64,000 nucleotides of DNA from Ferrovibrio sp. MS7. GTDB taxonomy: Bacteria; Pseudomonadota; Alphaproteobacteria; Ferrovibrionales; Ferrovibrionaceae. The stretch lies in NCBI RefSeq assembly GCF_038404985.1, contig NZ_JBBKBA010000001.1:310001-374000 (forward strand), given 5' to 3'. Position 1 is the stretch's first letter, and the number at the start of each line of letters is the position of its first letter. A program made the translations under genes and the position numbers. Below the pieces are notes generated by a model. The model searched no databases, was not told the origin of the DNA, and saw nothing but the letters and a program-made list of their open reading frames with translations. Shown here in pieces: positions 1 to 8,208 of this stretch.

Positions 1-605
1 TCGCGCTGCAGCTTGGCGAACAGGTTGATGATCTCGGCCTGGATCGAGACATCGAGCGCCGCCACCGCCTCGTCGCAGACCACCACGCGCGGTTTCATGG
101 TCAGCACGCGGGCGATGATAACGCGCTGCTTCTGGCCGCCGGAAAGCTGATGCGGATAGCGGCTGGCGAAACCCGGGCCGAGGCCGACCTGGTCGAGGCA
201 TTTCAGTGCCGCGCGATTACGTTCCTCCAGGCTGGCACCGCCCTCGATATCCAGCGGCTCGCGCACACTTTGCAGGATGGTGAGGCGTGGATTGAGCGCG
301 CCATCGGGATCCTGGAACACGATCTGGTAGGCACGGCGGCGCTCGCGCAACGCGGCGCCCTTCAGCGCGCCAAGCTCGGTGCCGTCGCAGAGAATCCGGC
401 CTGACGTAATGCGTTGCAGCGCGACGATGGCACGGCCCAATGTCGACTTGCCCGAGCCGGATTCGCCGATGATGCCGAGCACTTCCCCTTCCAGAACCTG
501 CAGGCTGACGCCATCGATGGCGCGCAGCACATCGCGGCGCCCGACCGGGAAATGCACTTTCACATCTTCGACGCTGACCACCGGCTGTTTGCCCGTCACG
601 CCCAT
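1..605 (-). CDS. Peptide/nickel-type ABC transporter ATP-binding protein (C-terminus beyond the window)
   Basis: ATPase that would energise an inner-membrane importer of the oligopeptide/dipeptide (OppF/DppF) class. About 201 codons are present. Walker A (GESGSGKS) is at residues 47-54, the Q-loop FQDPDGALNP near 98-106, the signature LSGGQ at 154-158 and Walker B (VVVCDE) at 174-179. The Q-loop followed by an early LNPR segment is typical of OppD/OppF proteins. The usual DEPVSALD is DEAVAALD here, a small oddity. The ATG at 605 has a purine-rich ribosome site (GAGGGAGGG) immediately upstream. It begins 7 bp after the stop of the carboxylase gene and is probably cotranscribed with it. Which peptide, amine or other substrate is carried cannot be told. 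Confidence 0.85.
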   Translation of the reverse strand, partial: MGVTGKQPVVSVEDVKVHFPVGRRDVLRAIDGVSLQVLEGEVLGIIGESGSGKSTLGRAIVALQRITSGRILCDGTELGALKGAALRERRRAYQIVFQDPDGALNPRLTILQSVREPLDIEGGASLEERNRAALKCLDQVGLGPGFASRYPHQLSGGQKQRVIIARVLTMKPRVVVCDEAVAALDVSIQAEIINLFAKLQR

Positions 606-612
606 CCCTCCC

Positions 613-3600
613 TCAGCCGACCCAGGCCGAGCCGAACGGCTCCGGCTCTTGCAGGGCACGCCGGTGTTCCCCAAGCGCGCCGCGCTGGCGCACCACCTGC
701 AGGCCACCGAGCAGCCAGCGGCGGGTGTCGAGTGGGTCGATCACATCGTCAATCGAGAGATATGGCGCGGTGTTTAGCGCGCTGCCGCGATCATGCAGGT
801 CTGCCACCATCTGCCGGATGCGTGCCTCGCGTTCGGCTTCATCGGCGATGGCATCCAGTTCCTTGCGGTAAGCCAGCTTGACCTGGCCTTCCAGGCCCAT
901 CTTGCCGAAATGGCCGGTGGGCCAGGCGACGCAGAAGAGTGGCTCGAAGGAATTGCCGCCGACCATGGCCAGTGCGCCGAGGCCATAAGCTTTGCGCACC
1001 ACGATCATGAATTGCGGCACCGTGCGCTTGGAGCCGCTGACGAACATGCGGCCGGAGCGGCGTACCAGGGCTTCCTTCTCCGCATCAGGCCCGACCATGA
1101 AGCCGGGCGTGTCGCAAAGCGTGAGTAAAGGCAACCGCAGGGTTTCCGCCAGATCGGAGAATTGCGCCGCCTTGTCGGCAGCCTCGGCATCGATCGCGCC
1201 GGAAAGATGCGCCGGATTGTTGGCGATCACCGCGAAGGGCTGGCCCTCGATGCGGATCAGCGCGGTGATCATGCCATGGCCGAAATTCGGTCGCAGTTCC
1301 AGCACCGAATCAATATCGGCCAGCGCCTTGATCACTGCACGCATGTCATAGGCGCGGCGCGGCTCTTCCGGCACCACATGGCGTAGCCAGCGCTGGTCCG
1401 GCGCCTGCCAATCGGTCGCCACGCCCTGGAAATAGCCCATGAACTTCTTAGCTGCCGCCACCGCCTCGGCTTCGTCGCGCACCACGATATCGACAACGCC
1501 ATTGCGCGCCTGCACCGATACCGGCCCGACTTCCTCCGGCGCGAAAACGCCCAGGCCACCGCCCTCGATCATCGCCGGGCCACCCATGCCGATGGAGGCA
1601 TTCTCGCAGGCAATCACCACATCGGCACAGGAGGCCAGCGCGGCATTGCCGGCAAAGCAGCGGCCAGACACGATGGCGACGATCGGCACTTCGCCATGCA
1701 GCCGCGCCAGCGACCAGAAGCTGCCATTGTAGAGCTTGAGATGGCCGTGATCGTCGGTATCACCCGGCCGTCCGCCACCACCCTCGGCGAACATCAGCAC
1801 CGGCAAGCGCCACTTGGTCGCCAGGCGGAAGATGCGGCGCTTCTTGGCATGCGCCATCACACCCTGGGTGCCGGCGAATACTGTGTAATCATAGGCCAGC
1901 ACCACGCATTGCGTGCGGTCGGTACCGAAAGTTTCCGCATTCACGGTGCCGACACCGGTGATCAGGCCATCGGCCGGGCTGATGCGCTGCAATTCCTCGG
2001 GTTCACGGCGGCTGGTCTGCGCCGCCACGGCAAGGCCACCATATTCGCGGAAGCTGCCGGCATCGCAGAGGTCGGCGACATTCTCGCGTGCGGTACGCTG
2101 TCCGCTCTTGCGCCGGCGGGCCACCGCGTCGGGGCGGGCCGCATCCTCCAGCTTTGCATGCGCGGCCAGCACCTCGGCAAGATCCTTGCGGATCAGGTCG
2201 AGATCCTGCTCCGCCTCGCTGCGCACCGCGCCGTCATCGGCATTACCATCGGGCAGCAGGAACAATACAGCGCCGCCTTCCGCCACGGCACCGCCCTTGG
2301 CGACCGCAAGCAGCGCCACCGTGCCGCTGCATGGCGCCTCGACGACGAATTCCATCTTCATCGCCTCGGTGATCGCCAGTGGCTGCCCGGCCCGCACCAC
2401 ATCACCGGCCTGCACCAGCAGGTCCATAACGCGGCAGGTCATCGGCACCGTCACCGGCTGGCTACCAACCGGGCCCTGCAGCTCGGCCACCGCCACCGCC
2501 TGCCGACTCGTCGCGGCATTGGCGAAATAGAGCGTCGGATGCGGCGCGGCGGCTGCCGCCACCAGATCGGCCACATGCTCGTCGATGAAACGGGTATGGA
2601 TATGGTTGGCGGCCAAATCGGGATGCTGCAGCAAAGCCTGCAGAAAAGAGAGATTGGTGGCGACACCATCGATGCGCATTTCGCAAAGCGCGCGATACGC
2701 CTTGCGCACCAGGGCGGTGAAGTCACCAGCCCCGGTATGCACGATCACCTTGGCCAGCAGCGAATCGAAGCTGACGCCGGATTGATGCCCGACATAGGCG
2801 GCGGTATCGACGCGAATGCCGGGCCCCGCCGGCATCTCGAAGGCGCTGAGCGTGCCGAGCGAAGGCGAGGCCATGCCATCGGACCGCATCGTCTCAGCAT
2901 TGATGCGCAACTGCATCGCCATGCCGCGTGGCTGCTTCGGGTCCGGCAATTCCTTCGGGTTCACCTTGACGCCGGCAGCAATACGGAGCTGCAACTGCAC
3001 CAGATCGATGCCAGTGACTTCCTCGGTCACCGTATGCTCCACCTGCAGGCGCGGATTCACCTCCAGAAAACGGAAATACTCCATGCCGGCTTCGCCGCGC
3101 GTGCCAACCAGGAATTCAAACGTGCCGAGGCTGCGGTAATTCACCTTCCTGGCCATGCGCAGCGTGGCCTCGTAGAGCTCGCGACGGATTTCCGCCGTAA
3201 GGCCCGGCGATGGCGCCACCTCGATCAGCTTCTGCTGCCGGCGCTGCAGGCTGCATTCGCGCTCACCCAGCACCGCCACATGGCCCTGGCCATCGCCGAC
3301 GAGTTGCACTTCCACATGCCGGGCATGCTCGATCAGTTCCTCGGCATAGACGCCGCCATCGCCAAACGAAGCCCGCGCCTCGGAGCTGCAGCGCTCGAAA
3401 TCATTGGCCAGGCTGGCTGCGTCACGCACGATGCGGATGCCGCGTCCGCCACCGCCGGCCGCCGCTTTAAGCATAATTGCCGGGTTTTCACCCAGGCTCT
3501 GCATGAAGGCCAGCGCCGGCTCGGGCGATGGCAACAGACCGGTGCCGCGCGGCAACGGCACGTCGCAGGCGGCGGCCAATTGCCGCGCCGCCGCCTTGTT

Positions 3601-3966
3601 GCCGAAGGTCTCGAGGGTTTCCGGCTGCGGGCCGACGAAGATCAGCCCGGCCTGCTCGCAGCGGCGGGAGAAGTCGGCACGCTCGCTGAGAAAGCCATAG
3701 CCCGGATGGACCATGGTGCAGCCCTGCTGGCGGGCAACGGCGATCAGGGCATCGATATCGAGATAGGCGGCACTGCCAGCGCCGGCCAAAGCAACGGCCA
3801 CATCGCCCTTGCGGCCATGTAGCGAGGCGGCGTCGTCCTGGGAATAGACCACGACGCTGCGCCAGCCCAACTCGGCCACTGCACGGCAGATCCGCACCGC
3901 GATCTCGCCGCGATTGGCCACCAGCACTGTATGCGCGGTCTGGCTATCCCGAACTGCCTTACTCAT
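613..3966 (-). CDS. Single-chain biotin-dependent acyl-CoA carboxylase (biotin carboxylase, biotin carrier and carboxyltransferase fused)
   Basis: Predicted to carboxylate an acyl-CoA using ATP, bicarbonate and covalently bound biotin. Three domains lie in order in 1117 residues. A biotin carboxylase occupies about 10-455, with the glycine-rich ATP-grasp loop AAAGGGGRG at 168-176 and EVNPRLQVEHTVTEE at 302-316. A biotinyl carrier domain lies at about 500-572, with the acceptor motif EAMKM whose Lys537 is the expected biotin site. A carboxyltransferase resembling propionyl/acetyl-CoA carboxylase beta chains runs from about 595 to the end. In most bacteria these parts are two or three separate polypeptides. 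The acyl-CoA substrate cannot be assigned by eye. It is first in an operon with the peptide-type ABC ATPase at 605. Confidence 0.85.
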   Translation of the reverse strand: MSKAVRDSQTAHTVLVANRGEIAVRICRAVAELGWRSVVVYSQDDAASLHGRKGDVAVALAGAGSAAYLDIDALIAVARQQGCTMVHPGYGFLSERADFSRRCEQAGLIFVGPQPETLETFGNKAAARQLAAACDVPLPRGTGLLPSPEPALAFMQSLGENPAIMLKAAAGGGGRGIRIVRDAASLANDFERCSSEARASFGDGGVYAEELIEHARHVEVQLVGDGQGHVAVLGERECSLQRRQQKLIEVAPSPGLTAEIRRELYEATLRMARKVNYRSLGTFEFLVGTRGEAGMEYFRFLEVNPRLQVEHTVTEEVTGIDLVQLQLRIAAGVKVNPKELPDPKQPRGMAMQLRINAETMRSDGMASPSLGTLSAFEMPAGPGIRVDTAAYVGHQSGVSFDSLLAKVIVHTGAGDFTALVRKAYRALCEMRIDGVATNLSFLQALLQHPDLAANHIHTRFIDEHVADLVAAAAAPHPTLYFANAATSRQAVAVAELQGPVGSQPVTVPMTCRVMDLLVQAGDVVRAGQPLAITEAMKMEFVVEAPCSGTVALLAVAKGGAVAEGGAVLFLLPDGNADDGAVRSEAEQDLDLIRKDLAEVLAAHAKLEDAARPDAVARRRKSGQRTARENVADLCDAGSFREYGGLAVAAQTSRREPEELQRISPADGLITGVGTVNAETFGTDRTQCVVLAYDYTVFAGTQGVMAHAKKRRIFRLATKWRLPVLMFAEGGGGRPGDTDDHGHLKLYNGSFWSLARLHGEVPIVAIVSGRCFAGNAALASCADVVIACENASIGMGGPAMIEGGGLGVFAPEEVGPVSVQARNGVVDIVVRDEAEAVAAAKKFMGYFQGVATDWQAPDQRWLRHVVPEEPRRAYDMRAVIKALADIDSVLELRPNFGHGMITALIRIEGQPFAVIANNPAHLSGAIDAEAADKAAQFSDLAETLRLPLLTLCDTPGFMVGPDAEKEALVRRSGRMFVSGSKRTVPQFMIVVRKAYGLGALAMVGGNSFEPLFCVAWPTGHFGKMGLEGQVKLAYRKELDAIADEAEREARIRQMVADLHDRGSALNTAPYLSIDDVIDPLDTRRWLLGGLQVVRQRGALGEHRRALQEPEPFGSAWVG

Positions 3967-4059
3967 ACCCGATTGCCTGCCTTATCGGTGCCGCATGCTT
4001 TGGCGACGCGGTTGGTTTCCTCTCCAGTTGCAGAGGAAAAAAACACAGCAGGCGCATAA

Positions 4060-4074
4060 TGTCAACAGTTTACA
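4060..4074. promoter_or_regulatory. Candidate operator for the carboxylase operon
   Basis: The 15-bp site TGTCAACAGTTTACA reads TGT-n-AAC-n-GTT-n-ACA, an inverted repeat broken only at regularly spaced positions. Its first ten bases, TGTCAACAGT, recur exactly at 4136-4145. Both copies lie between the carboxylase start (3966) and the end of the formate dehydrogenase operon (4266), where the carboxylase promoter must lie. Dyads of this kind are common for GntR-type repressors, but no regulator gene is adjacent, so the protein that binds is unknown. A second short inverted repeat, TTTCCTCT/AGAGGAAA at 4016-4023 and 4032-4039, lies between it and the gene. Confidence 0.4.
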
Positions 4075-4183
4075 TACTACTGTCGGATGCCAGGTAACCC
4101 TTCCGAAAAACTACAAAATTCAGCCTTAAAGAACCTGTCAACAGTGATACAGATTGGCAAAGCAGTGGCCAAAACTGGCCATG

Positions 4184-4204
4184 AAAAACCCCGGCGACCA
4201 GGGG
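4184..4204 (-). terminator. Weak candidate terminator of the formate dehydrogenase operon
   Basis: On the minus strand a GGGG/CCCC stem with a short interrupted inner part is followed by five T residues (positions 4188-4184). It lies about 60 bp after the fdsD stop codon. The stem is short, so this is only a plausible Rho-independent terminator. The rest of the 299-bp gap (3967-4265) holds the operator-like repeats reported separately and no gene that I can see. Confidence 0.3.
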
Positions 4205-4265
4205 CCGCCAGGGCAATTTGCCGGCGAACTGCCGGCCCAGGATGAGGAAAGCACCTGCTTTGGCG

Positions 4266-4505
4266 TTACGGCTTGGCCGCCTGCTTTTGTTTGTTCTCTT
4301 CATACAGGCGCAATACCGCCTCGCGGACCAATGGATCGAGTCCTTCGCCGCCATTCTCCAGATGCGCGAAAATCTGGGCGCGCATGCGGGGATCCCAGAA
4401 TTTCTTCAAATGATCGACAATGCCATCGACCGGGTTCATGGCAGCCTGCGGCGCGAAGAAACGGCCGATCTGGTTCGCCATCATCACCAGCTTGTCATGC
4501 GACAT
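4266..4505 (-). CDS. fdsD: Formate dehydrogenase delta subunit
   Basis: Small subunit of the soluble NAD+-dependent, molybdenum-containing formate dehydrogenase. Members of the family are about 70-85 residues and are needed for maturation or stability of the enzyme. The protein is 79 residues from the ATG at 4505. It shows the family's layout: an N-terminal KLVMMANQIGRFF segment, then a helix with a KFWDPRMRAQI core close to the middle. A GTG two codons upstream is also possible. The start lies inside the 3' end of fdhD (11-base overlap), which suggests translational coupling. It is the last gene of the fds operon. Confidence 0.9.
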   Translation of the reverse strand: MSHDKLVMMANQIGRFFAPQAAMNPVDGIVDHLKKFWDPRMRAQIFAHLENGGEGLDPLVREAVLRLYEENKQKQAAKP

Positions 4506-5337
4506 GATCACTCACTCCGGGCAGCAGTCGGTCCGGCCGCGAGAACACCTCGAATTCCGCGCCGCGCGCCACGGCGATCAAGGTGATACCAGCCGCTGTC
4601 GCCATGCTGAGCGCCATCGAGGTCGGTGCCGATACCGCCACAATCGCCGCCACGCCAAGCCGGGCCGCCTTCTGCACCATCTCCACCGAAACCCGGCTGG
4701 TCAGCAGCAGCAGGCCGCGTTGCGCAGTCTGCTCGTCGCGCGCCAGCGCGCCAGCCAGCTTGTCGAGTGCATTGTGGCGACCGACATCCTCGCGTAACGC
4801 AACAAGACCGACGCCGGGTTCCCAATAGCCGGCGGCATGCATGGCGCGGGTTTCGGCATTGAGCCGCTGTGCCGCCGGCAGGCTAGCCAACGCCTCGGCG
4901 ATCATCTCCGGCGTGAAACGCGGCTCGGCACTCACTGCCGTTGGTGGCTTCACCGCCTGCTCCAGACTCTCGATGCCGCAGAGACCGCAACCGGTAGGCC
5001 CGGCCATGAAGCGACGCCGTGCCGCATGAAGCTCCGCCAGGACCGGATTGAGCCACATTTGCAGGTCAATGCCATGCGGCCCCTCGACCGGCCGCAAATC
5101 CTCGATATCGCCCGGCGCATCGATGATGCCTTCCGCCAGGCTGAAGCCGATGGCGAAATCCTCGAGATCGGCAGGGCTTGCCATCATCACCGCATGCGTC
5201 GAGCCGTTATAGGTCAGCGCCACCGCGCTCTCCACCGGCAGGGCGCGATAGCTGTCATGCAGCCTGCCGTCGCGCCAGGCCAGGCCCGGGACTCGCAGCA
5301 AAGCGGGCATGCGCAGAATGGCGCGCGGCGTGCTCAT
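4495..5337 (-). CDS. fdhD: Formate dehydrogenase accessory sulfurtransferase
   Basis: FdhD carries sulfur from a cysteine desulfurase to the molybdenum cofactor, giving the sulfido ligand without which formate dehydrogenase is inactive. The CxxC pair of the family is present as GCGLCGIESL, with Cys117 and Cys120 counted from the chosen start. The C-terminal region carries the conserved REDVGRHNALDK segment. The ATG at 5337 overlaps the fdsA stop as ATGA. The reading frame stays open upstream into fdsA, but those extra residues are arginine/glycine-rich and look non-coding. The gene sits in the same operon as the enzyme it activates. Confidence 0.95.
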   Translation of the reverse strand: MSTPRAILRMPALLRVPGLAWRDGRLHDSYRALPVESAVALTYNGSTHAVMMASPADLEDFAIGFSLAEGIIDAPGDIEDLRPVEGPHGIDLQMWLNPVLAELHAARRRFMAGPTGCGLCGIESLEQAVKPPTAVSAEPRFTPEMIAEALASLPAAQRLNAETRAMHAAGYWEPGVGLVALREDVGRHNALDKLAGALARDEQTAQRGLLLLTSRVSVEMVQKAARLGVAAIVAVSAPTSMALSMATAAGITLIAVARGAEFEVFSRPDRLLPGVSDHVA

Positions 5338-8195
5338 TCCGCCGCCTCCTTGCCGCCTGTTGCCTTGCCGGCAATGCGGCGGCTTTTCTCGGTCATGCCA
5401 CGGTATTCGGTCTGCCATTCCGACGGGCCGTTGGAGAGCCCGACCTGCACCGCCGTCACCTTGTATTCCGGGCAGTTGGTCGCCCAGTCGGAGAAATCGG
5501 TGGTGATGACATTGGCCTGCGTATTGGGGTGATGAAAGGTGGTGTAGACCACGCCCGGCGCCACCCGGTCGGTGATCAGTGCGCGCAAGGTCGTCTCACC
5601 GGCGCGGCTTTGCAGCTTCACCCAGACGCCATCGCGGATGCCGCGCTGTTCGGCATCATGCGGATGAATTTCCAGCGCATCCTCGTCATGCCACACCACA
5701 TTCTCGGTCCGCCGGGTCTGCGCACCGACATTGTATTGCGACAGGATGCGGCCGGTGGTGAGCAGCAGCGGGAATCGCGCCGTCGATTTCTCGTCGGTCG
5801 GCACATAGGCCGTGATCATGAAATTACCCTTGCCGCGCACGAAGCCATCCACATGCACGATTGGCGTGCCAAGCGGCGCCTTCTCGTTGCAGGGCCATTG
5901 CACCGAGCCCATCTTCTCCAGGTAGTCATAAGAGACGCCGGCAAAACCCGGCGTGGTCCTGGCGACCTCGTCCATGATCTCGGCTGGATGCTTGTAGGTC
6001 ATCGGGAAGCCCATGGCATTCGACAGCATCATGGTGATCTGCCAGTCGGCATAACCGCCATTCTTCGGCGTCATCACACGGCGCACGCGGTTGATGCGGC
6101 GCTCGGCATTGGTGAAAGTGCCGTCCTTCTCCAGGAAGGTGGAGCCGGGCAGGAAGACATGGGCGTAGTTCGCCGTCTCGTTCAGAAACAAATCCTGCAC
6201 CACCACGCATTCCATCGCCTTCAGGCCGGCGGCGACATGTTGCGTGTTGGGATCGGATTGCACGATGTCCTCGCCCTGCACATAGATGCCCTTGAAGCTG
6301 CCATCCACGGCGGCATCCAGCATGTTCGGGATGCGCAGGCCAGGCTCGGGATCGAGCGTGCGGCCCCAGAGATCTTCGAAGATGGCACGGGTGGCATCAT
6401 CCGACATATGACGGTAGCCAGGCAATTCATGCGGGAAGCTGCCCATGTCGCAGGCGCCCTGCACATTGTTCTGGCCGCGCAGTGGATTCACGCCGACGCC
6501 TTCGCGGCCGATATTGCCGGTAAGCATGGCGAGATTGGCAATCGCGATGACAGTGGTGGTCCCTTGGCTATGCTCGGTGACGCCGAGACCATAATAAATC
6601 GCGCCGTTGCCGCCGGTGGCATAAAGCCGGGCGGCGCCACGAATGGTTTCCGCCGGCACGCCGGAAATCTTTTCTACCGCCTCCGGGCTGTTCTCCGGCT
6701 GCAAGACAAAATCGACCCAGTACTGGAAGGCATCGAGATCGCAGCGCTCGCGGATGAATTGCTCGTTCTGCAAGCCTTCACTGACGATCACATGCGCCAG
6801 GGCGTTCATCACCGCCGCATTGGTGCCGGGGCGCAATGCCAGATGATAGGCCGCTTCGATATGCGCCGATTTCACCATCTCGGTGCGGCGCGGATCGATC
6901 ACGATCAGCTTGGCGCCCTGGCGCAGGCGCTTTTTCAGCCGCGAGGCGAAAACCGGATGTGCCACGGCCGGGTTGGCGCCGATCACCACCGCCACATCGG
7001 TATGTTCCACCGAATCGAAATTCTGCGTGCCGGCGGAGGTGCCGTAGGTCTTGCTCAAGCCATAGCCGGTGGGCGAATGACAGACGCGGGCGCAGGTATC
7101 GACATTGTTGTTGCCGAAGCCGCCACGGACCAGCTTCTGCACCAGATAGGTTTCCTCATTGGTACAGCGCGACGAGGTGATGCCGCCGATGGAACCCTGG
7201 CCATACTTGGCCTGGATGCGCTTGAATTCGGCAGCGGCATAGGAAATCGCCTCCTCCCAACTCACCTCGCGCCAGGGCTGGTCTATGCTCTCGCGGATCA
7301 TCGGCTTGAGGATGCGTTCGCGGTGATTGGCATAACCCCAGGCGAAGCGGCCCTTGACGCAGGAATGGCCGCGATTGGCCTGGCCGTCCTTGTAGGGCAC
7401 CATGCGCACCAGCTCCTCGCCGCGCATCTCGGCCTTGAAGCTGCAGCCGACACCGCAATAGGCGCAGGTGGTGACCACCGAATGCTCCGGCTGGCCGATC
7501 TCGATCACCGATTTTTCCATCAATGTCGCCGTCGGGCAGGCCTGCACGCAGGCACCACAGGAAACACATTCGGAATTGAGGAAATTTTCCGCCATGCCGG
7601 CGGAGACCTTGGAATCGAAGCCGCGCGCCTGGATGGTCAGCGCGAAGGTGCCCTGCACTTCCTCGCAGGCCCGCACACAGCGCGAGCAGACGATGCATTT
7701 GGACGCATCGAAGGTGAAATAGGGATTCGACTCGTCTTTCTGCTGCTTGAGGTGGTTCTCGCCCTCATAGCCATAGCGCACCTCGCGCAGGCCAACCGCA
7801 CCGGCCATGTCCTGCAATTCGCAATTGCCATTGGCCGGGCAGGTCAGGCAATCCAGCGGATGATCCGAGATATAAAGCTCCATGACGCCCCGGCGCAGTT
7901 TCGCCAGGCGGTCATTCTGCGTCGTCACCTTCATGCCCGGTGCCACCGGCGTGGTGCAGGAAGCCGGCGTACCGGCGCGGCCTTCTATCTCCACCAGGCA
8001 GAGGCGGCAGGAGCCGAAGGCATCCAGCATATCCGTGGCGCAGAGCTTGGGAATCTGGGTACCGGCCTGCATCGCCGCCCGCATCACCGAGGTGCCTTCC
8101 GGCACAGTGACCGACACGCCATCGATGCTGAGCGTGACCATCGCTTCGGAAGCGCTGGCTGGAGTGCCGTAGTCGATTTCGTCAATCAAGGGCAT
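5334..8195 (-). CDS. fdsA: NAD+-dependent formate dehydrogenase, molybdopterin catalytic alpha subunit
   Basis: Catalytic subunit oxidising formate to CO2, with electrons passing through iron-sulfur clusters to FdsB and NAD+. The 953 residues show an N-terminal [2Fe-2S] ferredoxin domain (Cys52, 63, 66, 80). Then come the NuoG-type HxxxCxxC...C cluster site (His112, Cys116, 119, 125), two ferredoxin-type CxxCxxCxxxC motifs (167-177 and 210-220) and the cluster next to the cofactor (Cys244, 247, 251, 279). The molybdenum ligand is a cysteine, in ARVCHSPTG (Cys372, then His373), not selenocysteine. Length and layout match FdsA of aerobic proteobacteria. It starts 13 bp after fdsB ends. Confidence 0.97.
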   Translation of the reverse strand: MPLIDEIDYGTPASASEAMVTLSIDGVSVTVPEGTSVMRAAMQAGTQIPKLCATDMLDAFGSCRLCLVEIEGRAGTPASCTTPVAPGMKVTTQNDRLAKLRRGVMELYISDHPLDCLTCPANGNCELQDMAGAVGLREVRYGYEGENHLKQQKDESNPYFTFDASKCIVCSRCVRACEEVQGTFALTIQARGFDSKVSAGMAENFLNSECVSCGACVQACPTATLMEKSVIEIGQPEHSVVTTCAYCGVGCSFKAEMRGEELVRMVPYKDGQANRGHSCVKGRFAWGYANHRERILKPMIRESIDQPWREVSWEEAISYAAAEFKRIQAKYGQGSIGGITSSRCTNEETYLVQKLVRGGFGNNNVDTCARVCHSPTGYGLSKTYGTSAGTQNFDSVEHTDVAVVIGANPAVAHPVFASRLKKRLRQGAKLIVIDPRRTEMVKSAHIEAAYHLALRPGTNAAVMNALAHVIVSEGLQNEQFIRERCDLDAFQYWVDFVLQPENSPEAVEKISGVPAETIRGAARLYATGGNGAIYYGLGVTEHSQGTTTVIAIANLAMLTGNIGREGVGVNPLRGQNNVQGACDMGSFPHELPGYRHMSDDATRAIFEDLWGRTLDPEPGLRIPNMLDAAVDGSFKGIYVQGEDIVQSDPNTQHVAAGLKAMECVVVQDLFLNETANYAHVFLPGSTFLEKDGTFTNAERRINRVRRVMTPKNGGYADWQITMMLSNAMGFPMTYKHPAEIMDEVARTTPGFAGVSYDYLEKMGSVQWPCNEKAPLGTPIVHVDGFVRGKGNFMITAYVPTDEKSTARFPLLLTTGRILSQYNVGAQTRRTENVVWHDEDALEIHPHDAEQRGIRDGVWVKLQSRAGETTLRALITDRVAPGVVYTTFHHPNTQANVITTDFSDWATNCPEYKVTAVQVGLSNGPSEWQTEYRGMTEKSRRIAGKATGGKEAAE

Positions 8196-8208
8196 GAGGG
8201 GCGCCTCG

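Noticed and set aside
1696-3822. A 708-codon open frame on the plus strand opposite the carboxylase gene
   Set aside because: It is antisense to a clear, full-length enzyme, is His/Ala/Gly/Arg-rich with no domain, and is explained by GC-rich codon usage leaving the complementary frame open.
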